Source: Phallusia mammillata
Lineage: Eukaryota > Chordata > Ascidiacea > Phlebobranchia > Ascidiidae
Reading direction: 5' to 3'
Length of the DNA: 64,000 nucleotides
Assembly (NCBI GenBank): GCA_003260075.1
Contig: QLIY01000577.1
Span: forward strand, 40,614 to 104,613
Position 1 is the stretch's first letter, and each line of letters starts with the position of its first letter. Shown here piece after piece: positions 50,069 through 61,600 of this stretch. The position numbers were made by a program, and so were the translations under genes. Below the pieces are notes generated by a model. The model was not told where the DNA came from. It worked only from the letters and a program-made list of their open reading frames with translations, and did not search any database.

Positions 50069-53000
50069 TCATGGTGTCATTGGTGAATCAGGACTGTAGC
50101 CTGAATCAACTGAGTTGTCAGATGTTGAACTTCTTCTATTTTCGCTGTTGTTACTTGGAAGTGTCAATTGGTTGACAGCATTAATTATTGTTTCGTTCCC
50201 TTTGCTAATAGTTTGTTTCATGTCAATTATCTTTTGACATGCTGGACATACCGCTTCCAGAACGTTCGCTATAGTTGTGCCGGTTTTTAACAGCACCTTG
50301 CGACAATCGCAGTAATGATAGCCCTTGTACTTTACGTGGTTGCTGTGATGAGCAGTTTCCGATGTTATCGCAAGAAATAATTCGATGTGCTGGTTACCCT
50401 TCGCCTGTTTCACGTAGTCTGGCAAAAGTTCTGTGCTTCCGGTTAACGAACGCGTTTTTGACAATTCGCTGCAAGAACATTGATCGTCCACACCAACATA
50501 CTCCATCGCCGATGATGTAGCATTGCTCATTACGTAGTCCATAGTGGTCGTGTACAAGCTGCACATAGAAAAGGCGTTTTATTTTCATCTGGACAAAAGT
50601 GGTTGGACTTTAGCGCTCAAGTATACGAGGCCCGAAAGAAAACATTAAGGAGAGTTTTTTCTCTCTACCAAACGTAACAAGCTAACATTAATGTAGATTT
50701 TTTATAACTTAGATCAGGGGTCACTAACTACAGCCCGCGACGGAATTTTATCCGGCCCGCGAGAGCATTTGGTCTTATATCATATCTAATATATATCTGG
50801 GAAAAACTAAACCTTGGGTTATCCGTTGAAAGATAAGTTAGGATTAAGTTTACCCAGTTTCACAGAACGCATAAATGATCCAAACGTGATTTGTTACATC
50901 ACATATAATACTAAAACTACTATCAATGCCTTCGTTATTGTGCGCAAACAAACGCATTTTTATTGTTAATTGTGACAAAAATAAATGGGTTTTAGCATAG
51001 GTGATTCTGTATTTCAACACAATTGTACTAATGTGTTGAACGTAACACAATCTGACTCTAAATAAGACAGTACACTTGTTGGTCCCGCAAAAGCGCTTAA
51101 CGGACACATTAGAAATGGCGCTGCGTTAGGGCTTGTAATGTATGTGGCCAGCGCACGTTATTTTGAATTTTATGCGGCCCGTCGTGAAAAAAAATACGGC
51201 CCGTCGTGAAAAAAAAAAAGTTTGGTAACCCCTGTCTTAGATAAACAGTAACTATTTTAGATAACTTAGATAAACCATAGCTACTTTTGCAATAAATATA
51301 TTAAAACGACCCAAATGCTTCCCTTCTTTTACCCAAGGGATGGTAGATCGCTTTTTGATCATGTGTAGCCTAAGCCGTGGACAACAAAATTAAGAATATT
51401 AAAAAGCAGATAAAAGGCATTATAATGTAGATGCTAAAATAAAAAGGTTTTATGTGGAGTCCTCCGCATACATGTTATTTGTCTTTACTATACTTCTACA
51501 ATTATCGGCAAAGTATAAATTTAAGCCTGCAGTACCTGTTGTTATCACGAAATGTCGATGGAGAAACTTGATCATAAACCTCATCCGTTTTGGGAGATTG
51601 TTGCGGACGGGAAGAAATATCACACTGGCTGAAGGATTTCTCACTGTCTGGTGTCACCGTAGTGCGGATGGTTGACGGTGTCTCTGTTGATGATTTGTTG
51701 TTGTTTAAACTTTCACCCTGTTGGGTATGGAATTGTTTCAGGGGCAAAAGTTGTATGTCGTTGCGAAAGTCAACGTTTGGCGTTTCGGTGCTGTTACAAA
51801 AGTTCTTTGGAAAGGGATTTGAACATTTCCACAACTTGTTACTTTCCGTCTGATGTTCGAATGTGATTTGTGACGAAATGGAGTCTAGTACTTCATTCTT
51901 TAAAGCATTTATTTTTGGGGATGAACAAACGGTTGAAGGGTAGGTTTGATGTAACCGTGAGCTTAGTAGTATTTCTTCTTCTTCTTCGCCAAACTCATCG
52001 TAGTTTCCGAACTGAAAACATGAAGGTTTATTGCTTCTGTGCTGCATAATAACTAGGGCAAGTTTTTATTGCACTAAAAACGTGAGAAAGTTGCACTTAA
52101 TTTCAACAAAAGTTGCAGTAAAAAGTTGCATTTATGCACAAGTTGCATTTATGCATAATTCTTGGAGTTAAAATGACTAGCAGGCCGCAGGTTGGACAAT
52201 CCCTACCTTAGACTGTCATCTTAACAGATATCAAGGTTATCGCTTCTTACTTGCAAAATAACGAATGCATTTTTGTATAAAACTTTATGTTTGGCTGGGG
52301 TTGTTGAACTTCTAGTTTGCAAGCCAACTGTTGCGTCATAGATAACATTGAGATGCAGCTAATCCATCACATAGCTCTTTGTTATGCAAATCAAAGAGAA
52401 TAGAACCATACTAAAAATAGTTTTATAGCATGTTTTTTAAATCACTCCTTTACATTTTGCGCAATACTAAATAAAAGTTGCACGAAAAATAGAAAAAGGT
52501 TGAAAAAAGTTGCAACATAAAATTCCTACAAACAGCTTATAACATCATAATACATAAATTCTGAGTATTTAGGAAGCTGCCGGAAGCTGTAAAAAAAAGT
52601 TGCAAAAACTTGCCCTAATAATAACACATCATGCAAAAAAAGCGAAAACAAAAATTAAACGCAAATCACCCTTTCCTGAAGTTGGGCATCTAAAGGTTCC
52701 ACTTCAATCATCATAACTGGCTTGGGAATTTTTTTCGATCTCGAACATCCAATAGTTCGAGATACCAGGTAATAGAGAACCAATACCAACACAATTATCG
52801 GCAGAGAGGAAACGCACAACCCCAAAGCTACATGTGATGCCGGTATCACTTCCGATGTGCTCTCGTAACCAGCTTGCGTCGATAGAGGATCTAAAACATG
52901 AAAATTTTGTTGGTATTTGCAACGTAAAGTTGGTTTGTATTTTGGAGTTAACATTTACCTTCATTCGTAAAAGTTGTAAAAGGTGATGTAGTGTCTAAAA

Positions 53001-56000
53001 ATATAAGAAATTTTTAGTTAGTTTTATTAAAAAATGTTACGATAAAAAGATATGAAAGCTTTAAGCACATATTTGTCTTGTGCAAAAGTATAACTAACCA
53101 GTGGTATGTGCTGGAGGTGCTTTTCCGAAAAATTCGACAGCATTTGATGGAGAACTCCAGATTTTTAGACCCGCATCATGAAGTGGAATATATCTGGCTA
53201 AAACTCTTGACATATACTTTACGCCAGGAACAAGCGTTGGAACGTAAAAACTCGTCTGATTGCCGACAAACCAAACCTTCAAAAACAAACATGATATTGT
53301 ATACAACTTTTACAGAAATTGTACAGAATGTAAAGTATTTACAAACCTGCCATTTGGCATCAGTATTGGTTTTACCGCGTACGAGACTTTTGTATTCGAG
53401 TTTGTATTCAACCGTCATAATTTTTCGCACAAAACTCATCATGGACTGAGGTTTGTGTGGAGGAAGCCAACTGAGCTTATACGGTAGAGATTCAAGTTTG
53501 AGTTCAACAGGCGGTGATTGCAGTATAACTAAATATTGTTTACAAACACATTGTGAAAATATATAACTATCAGAATGTCATCATATTAACGCTAGAGTAA
53601 TCAAGAAACTTCACATGATCAACCAGGAATGAGGAAATAGCCCTAAATATTCTTGGCAAAAATTGATATGCTTGGGCGACTAAAAAGTTTGATAAAATTC
53701 GACAAAAAGTCACCGACAAAGTGAAACATCAACTTTATCGTATAGCCCGAAGCAAATTAAAATAAGAGCCACATGTCTACCTCTGCAACCAGTATTTATA
53801 AGACATGTAAAATTGAGGATTACTGACGGTTTGATATGCCTTCATTGAGCTTGTTTACAAGTTTCAAGATTCCTACCATCGTGTGGGTCACATTCGAACA
53901 GAAAGGCGTTGCCCCTTCCGCAAATACAATCGTCTTTTTCGCAGTTTTTACACAGAGCTGACACACTGAAGTTGAATCGGGCATACGGGGTCACATTGTT
54001 GACTGTGCAGTATTGTTTCACATCTTGCTTGTAAGCATGCTCCTCTGTAGGTTGGCATATGCGATGAACGCGTTGATGGTGTGGATCAACTTCTCTTAGA
54101 TAAGATAACCTGAGAGTGGGAACGAAATCCATCAACAAAAAAACATATTAGGCCTATAAAGTCAATCCATATTAAAGCGAAAAACCCACGTTGGTATTTG
54201 CAAACCTCGTGTTTCATGTTGATTTTTGAGAAAATTTAATTGGTCCAATAACGTAAAAAATATCCCAACAATGTCTCTTTAATTTACAAATCGAGTAAAC
54301 TCCACCGACTTTTGTAAGTTAGTAGACAAACATGGATTTTTTTGGTTTTATTTTGGACGCAGTTGTTTCCGGATGTCGGTTTACGTAAACCCAAACAAAA
54401 CCAATTATCAAACAAAAGTAAACTTGTTAAATGAACGTAAACATACCCTCGAAGCCATTGTCATACCGAAAAAGGCTAGTATCGAAACCATTAAGCCAGT
54501 CTGTATTTTATCAATGTCTATTCATTTTGCATTTCCTGTTTGCTTTAAACTGCAGCAGTGCTTAAACTGGGGTCAGGGATCCCTTGGGGGTCTGTGAAGC
54601 AACCTTGCGGGGACCGTAAATAATTTAAAGTCATTGTACGAAATATTTTGAGTAAAATTTGTGTAAATTTAAGAATTTAAGGATTATGTCCATAGCAGAA
54701 CAATGTCCTATTCTATCAACAGTAGAAAAAATGTTATTGTTTGCGCACAATTCTGATCTTTTTTTTGTTTTGTCTGTGATGTCACAAACTGCCTTTGTTT
54801 GCGTAATTTTGCAAAACTTCCCTCTATTCTACATCCTGGTGTGTAAATTAGGTATCATTTGTTAATGCAACCTATCGTTTTCGAAAATATACGTTGAGCT
54901 TTATGGACCGCGAGTCCAGACAATGACAAAGGGACCGTAATGAAAACATATTTTTAAAATTTGAAACCGCTGCTCTAAATTCATCCAGCCTTTTTTGTTC
55001 GTGCAAACAACGCACATCATTTGTTTATGCAAAGCGCATTTTTGCATCATCGATTTTTAACCACCAGTCAACAATATAAAGTTGTTACCTGTATGTTGTT
55101 TTGTTGTAATCTAGAGGCCGAGTCCACCAACATTCAACCAAATCTGCGTCGATGTATTGACACCCATCAATGTCAGGAACTGTGAAAAACACACTTTGTT
55201 TAAGTGGCATATTTATATCTTGTGTCACCAGATCAGCAGGCTACCATACGATATTTTTAACAACATTTCTACCTATTAAAAAACCACAACTTTCTCTTGC
55301 GAGATTGAATGGTCCTTGTTCTACATTTCTTTTTAGTTTAATTGTTGTTTTGAAATTAATCAGGAATAAAAATGAGTGGCAAACGTTTATAGCAACAGTT
55401 TTTTAATGACTTTAATATTGATATTTTGTTTCTCTTGTGGTTTAATGACAGACACACAAGGTATCTATGTAATATTGTTGATTTAAATANTTTTTTCTCT
55501 TTGAGTGTGACTAACTTACTTGTTAAAAAACTTTTTGGTATAGAGCAGTGGTTCCCAAACGGGGTGCCGCGGCACCCTGGGGTGCCAATTGCAATGTTCA
55601 GGGGTGCCGCGAGATATTGATATTGCAATACTGCGACCTATTCTTTACTTTAACTTTCGCCCGTTAAGTGCGCAATTTATTTCTAACCGAGTTTCAGTGT
55701 GTATTAAGTTTCGCGTCTCGGAGTTTTCCCAGCTCCATTCTGAAGAGTCGCTCCGTGGGGAAGTCGCTGGCGGTAAGTTTATACTTCGCGGTAAGCTTTG
55801 CTTTCTCGCCCAGGAAAAAACAGTGTAAGAGATTTTGACTCGTTGCGTTTCTTTCCATAAACAAGTTTTAATAGTATAACGATGGAAAATTTAAGCGTAA
55901 CGATGGAAATTTTAAGCTTATGCTCCAGCAGATGCCTCGAAAATGAATATCTTTGCGTTGGAAAGAAAGCTATTGTGCTTTTGTTGCAGTTTTCCTCGTC

Positions 56001-57279
56001 ATACCTATGTGAGAGTGGATTTTCCGTATCAACGAACATAAAAACTAAAAAAAGCGAGAACGACTACTTATAGTCGAGGAAGAAATGCGGGTGGTTTTAT
56101 CGAATGTGCCTTCACATTAAGGGACTTTGTGCAAGAAGCCAAGCCCAAATTTCACACTGACTTTTAAATAAATACATTTTTTCACACGCGCTGTACTGTA
56201 CAACTCATTCTGTGTTGTTTCATACAGTTATTTGAAATAGGCAGAAACCTCATAAAATTGGTCCAGTTTTGCCAGGGTGCCGCAAACCATTTATCTCTCT
56301 GATAGGGTGCCGCAAGGTAAAAAAAAGGTTGGGAACCACTGTACTATACTATCGAAGTTGTGTACATTATTTGAAAGTTGCATATAAAAGTCGTGTGGAA
56401 ACTGTAGGTGACCCTTATAACCCAAGGTTCCAAAATTAAACAACACTATATGGTACAGTCATGGTAAATGAGAGGCGCACAAGTGGATGGAGAATATTTG
56501 TTTAAATTTTAAGCTAATAATTTTAAAAAATAAACGTCAACTTAAACAAAATAAACATTTAAGAGTAAGAAGATCACATAATTCTCGTGTCTGTCCTGAA
56601 GCAGTTTTTTTACTTTTCACTCGGGATAGAATAAACGAGCACATGGCGCTTGCGTTGACCATTTATAGTTACGAACTTGTATTCCCTCAGTTTGAAAAAT
56701 ATTAAAGATGCAAATAAACACAAATAAAAGTTCAGTGGTTTAACTAAACGCATGAGTTTCTCATATGCTTTCTCTCACCAAGCAATATAGCCTACTATTA
56801 GTACGTTAAACGAAACTCATAAACTTCTATCATTTTTCTATCTATCACTTGAGTTTTTTTTTATTAAGCCCAGTGGTGGGATTCAGCTGGTTCGCACCGG
56901 TTCTGCAGAACCGTCTCACGAAATTTTATGAGATCAGCGAACGGTTAGCATTACTGGCTAACCTACTGTCAATGGACGTTTTGTAACAGAACCGGCTGAA
57001 AAATATGACTTTTGTAATAGAACCGGCTGACAAAAAATTGAATTCCACCACTGATTGAGCATATAAGTTATAGGCCCTTATATGTACTTTGGATAAAACT
57101 AAAAACACAAATAGATGATTATGGCATATTTTTTATAACACAAGTAATAGGCTGTGTTAACTTTCATAGGCCGTATTATGGAAAAAAAGTTTAATACTCT
57201 TACCTTTTACGTTGCTTTGAATTCCCCATGCAAGTAAAAAACGTGAACAAATAATCCAGATGAAAAACGACTGCTTCAT
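50069..57279 (-). CDS. class I cytokine receptor
   Basis: Nine minus-strand exons joining to 660 aa: 57279-57204 (signal peptide), 55179-55089, 54109-53877, 53528-53347, 53276-53099, 52994-52959, 52890-52670, 52011-51536, 50558-50069. The ectodomain looks like a cytokine receptor homology region: N-terminal four-cysteine module with the typical C..ECWW spacing, then a fibronectin III-like module with a degenerate WSxWS box (IWSSPS). A transmembrane helix (GLCVSSLPIIVLVLVLYYLV) is followed by a box 1-like KIPKPVM, which in this family binds JAK kinases. The tail contains YVKQ, matching the YxxQ STAT3-docking pattern of gp130, and YDQV. Two tunicate class I receptors (gp130-like and CRLF3-like) are, as I recall, reported in Ciona; this would be the gp130-like type, but that assignment is inference. 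Intron 1 holds two hAT elements and the last intron one. Confidence 0.85.
50715..51234. mobile_element. hAT-like MITE with 8-bp TSD
   Basis: Starts CAGGGGTCACTAAC and ends GTTTGGTAACCCCTG. Flanking octamers ACTTAGAT (50707-50714) and TCTTAGAT (51235-51242) agree at 7 of 8 positions. It lies in the last intron of the cytokine receptor gene; no transposase coding sequence. Confidence 0.8.
54555..54975. mobile_element. possible hAT-like element
   Basis: Left end CAGTGCTTAAACTGGGG and right end AAATTTGAAACCGCTG are approximate inverted repeats in the hAT style. Boundaries and target duplication are not clear. It lies in a cytokine receptor intron. Confidence 0.4.
55546..56341 (+). mobile_element. 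hAT transposon remnant with transposase C-terminus
   Basis: Inverted ends CAGTGGTTCCCAAAC and GTTGGGAACCACTG with subterminal GGGTGCCGC repeats. The interior encodes, around 55882-56073, the hAT dimerisation-domain signature YLCESGFSVSTNIKTKK, preceded by a helical segment. The rest of the transposase is missing and frames are broken, so the element is non-autonomous. It sits in intron 1 of the cytokine receptor gene. Confidence 0.85.
56871..57053. mobile_element. hAT-like MITE
   Basis: Begins CAGTGGTGGGATTCA and ends TGAATTCCACCACTG, near-perfect inverted repeats, with internal AACCGGTTCTGCAG-type palindromic units. Flanks ATTAAGCC and ATTGAGCA match at 6 of 8 positions. A relative lies inverted at about 4154-4327. 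Confidence 0.8.
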
Positions 57280-57630
57280 CGCACAACGATCAACATACGT
57301 TAACGGTCTTCCTTCTCTTTTAAAGTTTCCTGCAATAACTTCGCGATGATCGGTTGCGTGTGTCCTAGAACTTGTGTGACAATGCTGTACCGAATACTAT
57401 GACAACTATGTCATAACTATCCTAACTTTCTAGGTAAAAAATTGGCCTGTCGTTACCACCTTGTAGGATTGCTGTTCAACCCACCTTGTAATTCACGCGC
57501 GTGAAACAACTCCTGTGCGGGTAGTTGACGGCCGAAAAACTTACTGCATACTCTCAACTGCTCATCCGCCAACATCTGCGCCGGGGGCGGTAGACAAACC
57601 TTATGAACTAATAAAGGAGAAAGTGCTTAA
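57280..57630. other. region upstream of cytokine receptor
   Basis: Upstream of the receptor's signal-peptide exon and downstream of the possible small gene. No TATA box or other clear promoter motif was identified. Confidence 0.45.
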
Positions 57631-58221
57631 TTACAGGCGCCTGTCATCGATTTGCGCCAATTCACTGTAGTAAATGTACCGGGCGTATCTCCATGCAATA
57701 ATCACGTACACCTCGAAACCTGGGTCGACCTCGGGATCGGAGATTTCGTTCGAGCGTGATAATGATAAAGTGAGAGGGGTGTGGTGACTTCGTAACTTAC
57801 TATCTCTTGTTTTCTTACCATCGCAAATAAATCGGTACAGTCCTATCGTAACTTGATGCTATAGTGACAAACACTGCGTTTGTAACTTGTCAGAAAGCTT
57901 TTTTATTAAACAAAAAATTACCGTCACATTGATTCGGCATTATGGTTTGTTAGCTGACACACATACGCATTTTTAGTGGTACTTTTTGACCTCAATAACA
58001 CTGTATGGCAAGTCCGAAATGTTAAACAAACTGGTATAGGATATAGAACTTACCCACAGACTTTCGGGAAAGTCTTCGGATACTGGTGAGTGCATTGCGA
58101 CAAAAACAGAGAAACAACTCGGTGTGCTCGTCAAAATAAAAGAACAGGCGTTTTTCAAAAAATAATACGGCAAAGACAATGCATGCAAGTAACACTTCGA
58201 CGAGTACCAAGAAATAGAAAA
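57631..58221 (-). CDS. possible small membrane-protein gene (3' part)
   Basis: Three minus-strand segments join in phase: 58221-58054, 57858-57819, 57799-57631 (stop TAA). The first encodes a strong hydrophobic helix (VLVEVLLACIVFAVLFF) followed by a basic stretch; the last encodes SNEISDPEVDPGFEVYVIIA and a Tyr/Arg-rich end. No start codon lies in frame in the first segment, so a 5' exon is missing from the model. The protein is not recognised; a single-pass channel-accessory type is possible but unproven. The internal acceptors are weak. Confidence 0.35.
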
Positions 58222-58647
58222 CTGAATGCAAGTTTCACGGGAAAACTGCCAGCATGAAAGTCAGTGGCAAATAACAAATCAAGAGATTTAACTATAACTG
58301 GATCGCAAATTCAGCATAACCACAAATGTTGACCCACATGTTGTCTTTGTGTAACCAACAAAAGTTTACAAACGCAGATATACATACACACAATCATATG
58401 CGGACGGGTTAATGATCACGATAGAGTAAGACGCGGAACGCGAAACAGAATATACTTTGCGAGACTTTTTACAAAAAATACTTTTCAGACACGCGAAGAC
58501 ATGGGAAAATCCCAACAGTGTGCAAAGAAATACAGTTGCCACGAGAAACGAACGTTAAAGAGAGAACAAATGCTTGAAATGGCTGGTGGGAACATGTAAC
58601 GATATGAGAACTGGTGAATATTTTTACAGGTCTGGCACTTTTAATTC
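58222..58647. other. gap between small gene and MAST 3' end
   Basis: No reliable exon found. It may contain the missing 5' exon of the possible small gene and the 3' UTR of the MAST-like gene. Confidence 0.4.
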
Positions 58648-61600
58648 TTACTTCTTAAGCTGCTTCGATTTTGTTTTCTGCTTGCCCTAAAACAAAAAAA
58701 GATGTGATAAGTCATTTCATGAAAACTGTTAGATTTAAACCAGATTTCGTATTTTTCCCCTTAGTTGTCATTCTAGTAAAACAGACTAAATATCACAAAC
58801 CAACCTACGATCTTTACAATTTTGTTTAGTTCAGAGATAGTAATATAGATAATATATTATTACTATTATTACGCATCTGGTACTAACTTGGTAGCTAATT
58901 TGGTCGAGGGTAAAAGCAAAACAGGATTCGATGAACAACAGTCAAAATGACACAAAGTTTAAAAATAAGTATATTTTGAACCACGAATAGGAATCGTAAT
59001 ACTCAATCTGAGACGTTTTTAGAAATGGGCGATTAAACTAATCAGCCATGATCATACAACCAACCTTAATCTTAATCATGCTGATCAACTTGGACGTAGT
59101 TGGGGGCGAAACAGTGACGACATCACTGCATACAGATGGGTCGGGGGAGTCAAGAGCGATTTGTTCAGAACCTTGAGTGGCAGAAACATCGAGAAGCAAA
59201 CTTGATGAAGTTGACGGAACACGGGCGAGTGGGGAAAGGGGAATGTGACCGGCTGACTTCCGACGGGCAGAACGCATGTTGTGTGTAAACTTGTGCGACA
59301 AACACTACATAAATTGCAAAAACATAAATTGCAAACGAATCAATTAGCTTTTTTTCACGGAGTTCGAACTCGGGGCGATCTCTAGAACGGATGCCGATGA
59401 AGTTCTATTTTTGTTTTTGTACATTGGTCAGACGCACTGAACTGGTCGGCCAAGTGGTTGGTTTTAAAGAATTTACCCGCCATTTTCCACTCATTTATTT
59501 TTTTGCGGTATTTTTTTCGATTTTCCCGAGCACTAACATGCAAAGAATATTTGTAAAACCAAATGTTTATCTCAGCAACATGGAGAATAAGTTAACAAAG
59601 AAAAGTTAGTTATACATACTGTCAAAGCATAAAAAACCAGTACGTTGGATTAATTTCACCTAGTTTGGCAGGATTATCTTGCATACCCTCCGAGTTGTTA
59701 TGTCACAGACACCAAAAAGATTTGCAAAACTGTGCGTATACAATCGGCAGTTTTGTTACTTTGGGTGAAAAAAATGAATTTCTTGGCACAGGGGACTCGC
59801 GTACATTCCGTGTAAATGTACACATATGCTGACGCACGATCCGACATTAAATAACGTGGGATTTCAGGCACCTGGCGGTAATGCTCAAATCGATACCCCA
59901 TGTGGAAACCGCTGGATTAGTAGGTTATAGATTAGTAGGCCTTGTCAAACAGAGGCATTGGTGCATTGTGGTCTATTTTCTTAGCCTCAAAACTGTGAAT
60001 ATGGCACATCGCAATTTTTGGAGTAAAGCCAAACGCTCCTAAAATCTCCTGAACATCGCGTATAAGCGATAAAACAAACCATATACCTGCAAGGACATTG
60101 GCCTGTGAGCTGAAGATTGAGCTGATGAGCTAAAACTTGTCGCTGGAATCGAAGTTACAACCTGGAAGGAAGTTGAAGGTAAAGGTCAGGTAATTCACTT
60201 ATTGTAAGTTTCAACTAATCAATTTTAACTCAGAATTCTTACATCAGTTTCTGTAGTTGCTATCGTCTGTACTTCTTGCTCGGGAGTTTCTGCAGCGGGT
60301 AAACTTTTACTGGCAGTGTGTTTCGGCAGGTTTTGAGTTACTGTTGATGTGAGCAAGGGGGAGTGACCACGAACATCACCTGATCAATGTGAAAAATAAC
60401 TTAAAATGTAACAGTGCTAATTTAGCAAGCATGCTGTCAGGTTGGATAGACCGTTATGGTTTACCCAAATTTTACCCAAAATTATAAATAGTTTTGCACA
60501 CAACATAAAAAGCTCCCATTAACGAAAATTTATTAGTTTGACAAATGAGAAGACTCACGTCTGATAGGGTTGAAGACAGATAACCCAATCACAAACACCA
60601 ATTTAACAGTCAAAATCATAAAAAGTCAAACATTGTATGTTGTTAACAAATATATCCAAAACCAAGAAGTGTTGAATACGTTTTGAAATCTTGCAAACCT
60701 ATACATGAAACCTACCTGTATTTTTGCTGTATCGCCGCATAAGCGAGTTTTTCCGCTTGTTTTTGTAATGGTGAAGTGGTGATGATGTGGAAGTTGAAAC
60801 TGACGACGGGAACGGTTTCCCTGCCAACGAGCTGCTACGAGAATGACTCATCACTTTCTTCTTCTTCGGTTTGACAAGTTTACCCCGAGATTTATTCTTG
60901 CGCTTTCCTATTTGAATTGACGTCGATTCCAAAGGAACAGCTTGAATCGTTATCTGCAGAAAACCCACGTTATTTGTACGTAATAACTAATAAGGAAAGT
61001 GTACTGGATTCGTTGCATAATTTTTTCTACTTTCCTGAATTCTTCAACCAACAAAGGCAAAACCACTAGTTGTAAAATCAAGACCGTTTTGTTTCAAATC
61101 ACCTTATTTGTTGACTTGTAGAGTTTTTGTAAAACATCAGTGTGTACAAGTCCTTGCACAACTTCATTGTTTATGTGAGTTATCAAATCACCAACTCGTA
61201 AACCGGCAGAATATGAAGGTCCATCTTCATCCACCGACTACAAACAAATATGATTGTTTTGTTTATTTGTTTATCTTTGTTATAGTTAAAATCAACACCA
61301 CAGCAAAGCATATTTGCATTCTCATGAAGCTTAAGACAAAGTTTACGTTTTTTTGCGACAACTATCTTTTACAAAACTTGTTTTGGGGTAAACTTGGAAA
61401 CAATTTTCCACACAAAACGGGGTACCTTCGCGAATGTACTTACAGTGACAATATGATGTAGAGCGTATGAATTGCCAGAAGTTCCGAGAAATACAGGGAT
61501 AGCTTGCATCTTAAACCCGAAACCACGACACGTCCGATGAACAACTATCACTGGTCGTGGTGAACCAGGAATGGGGGAGAATGATCTTCCGGGTGACGAG

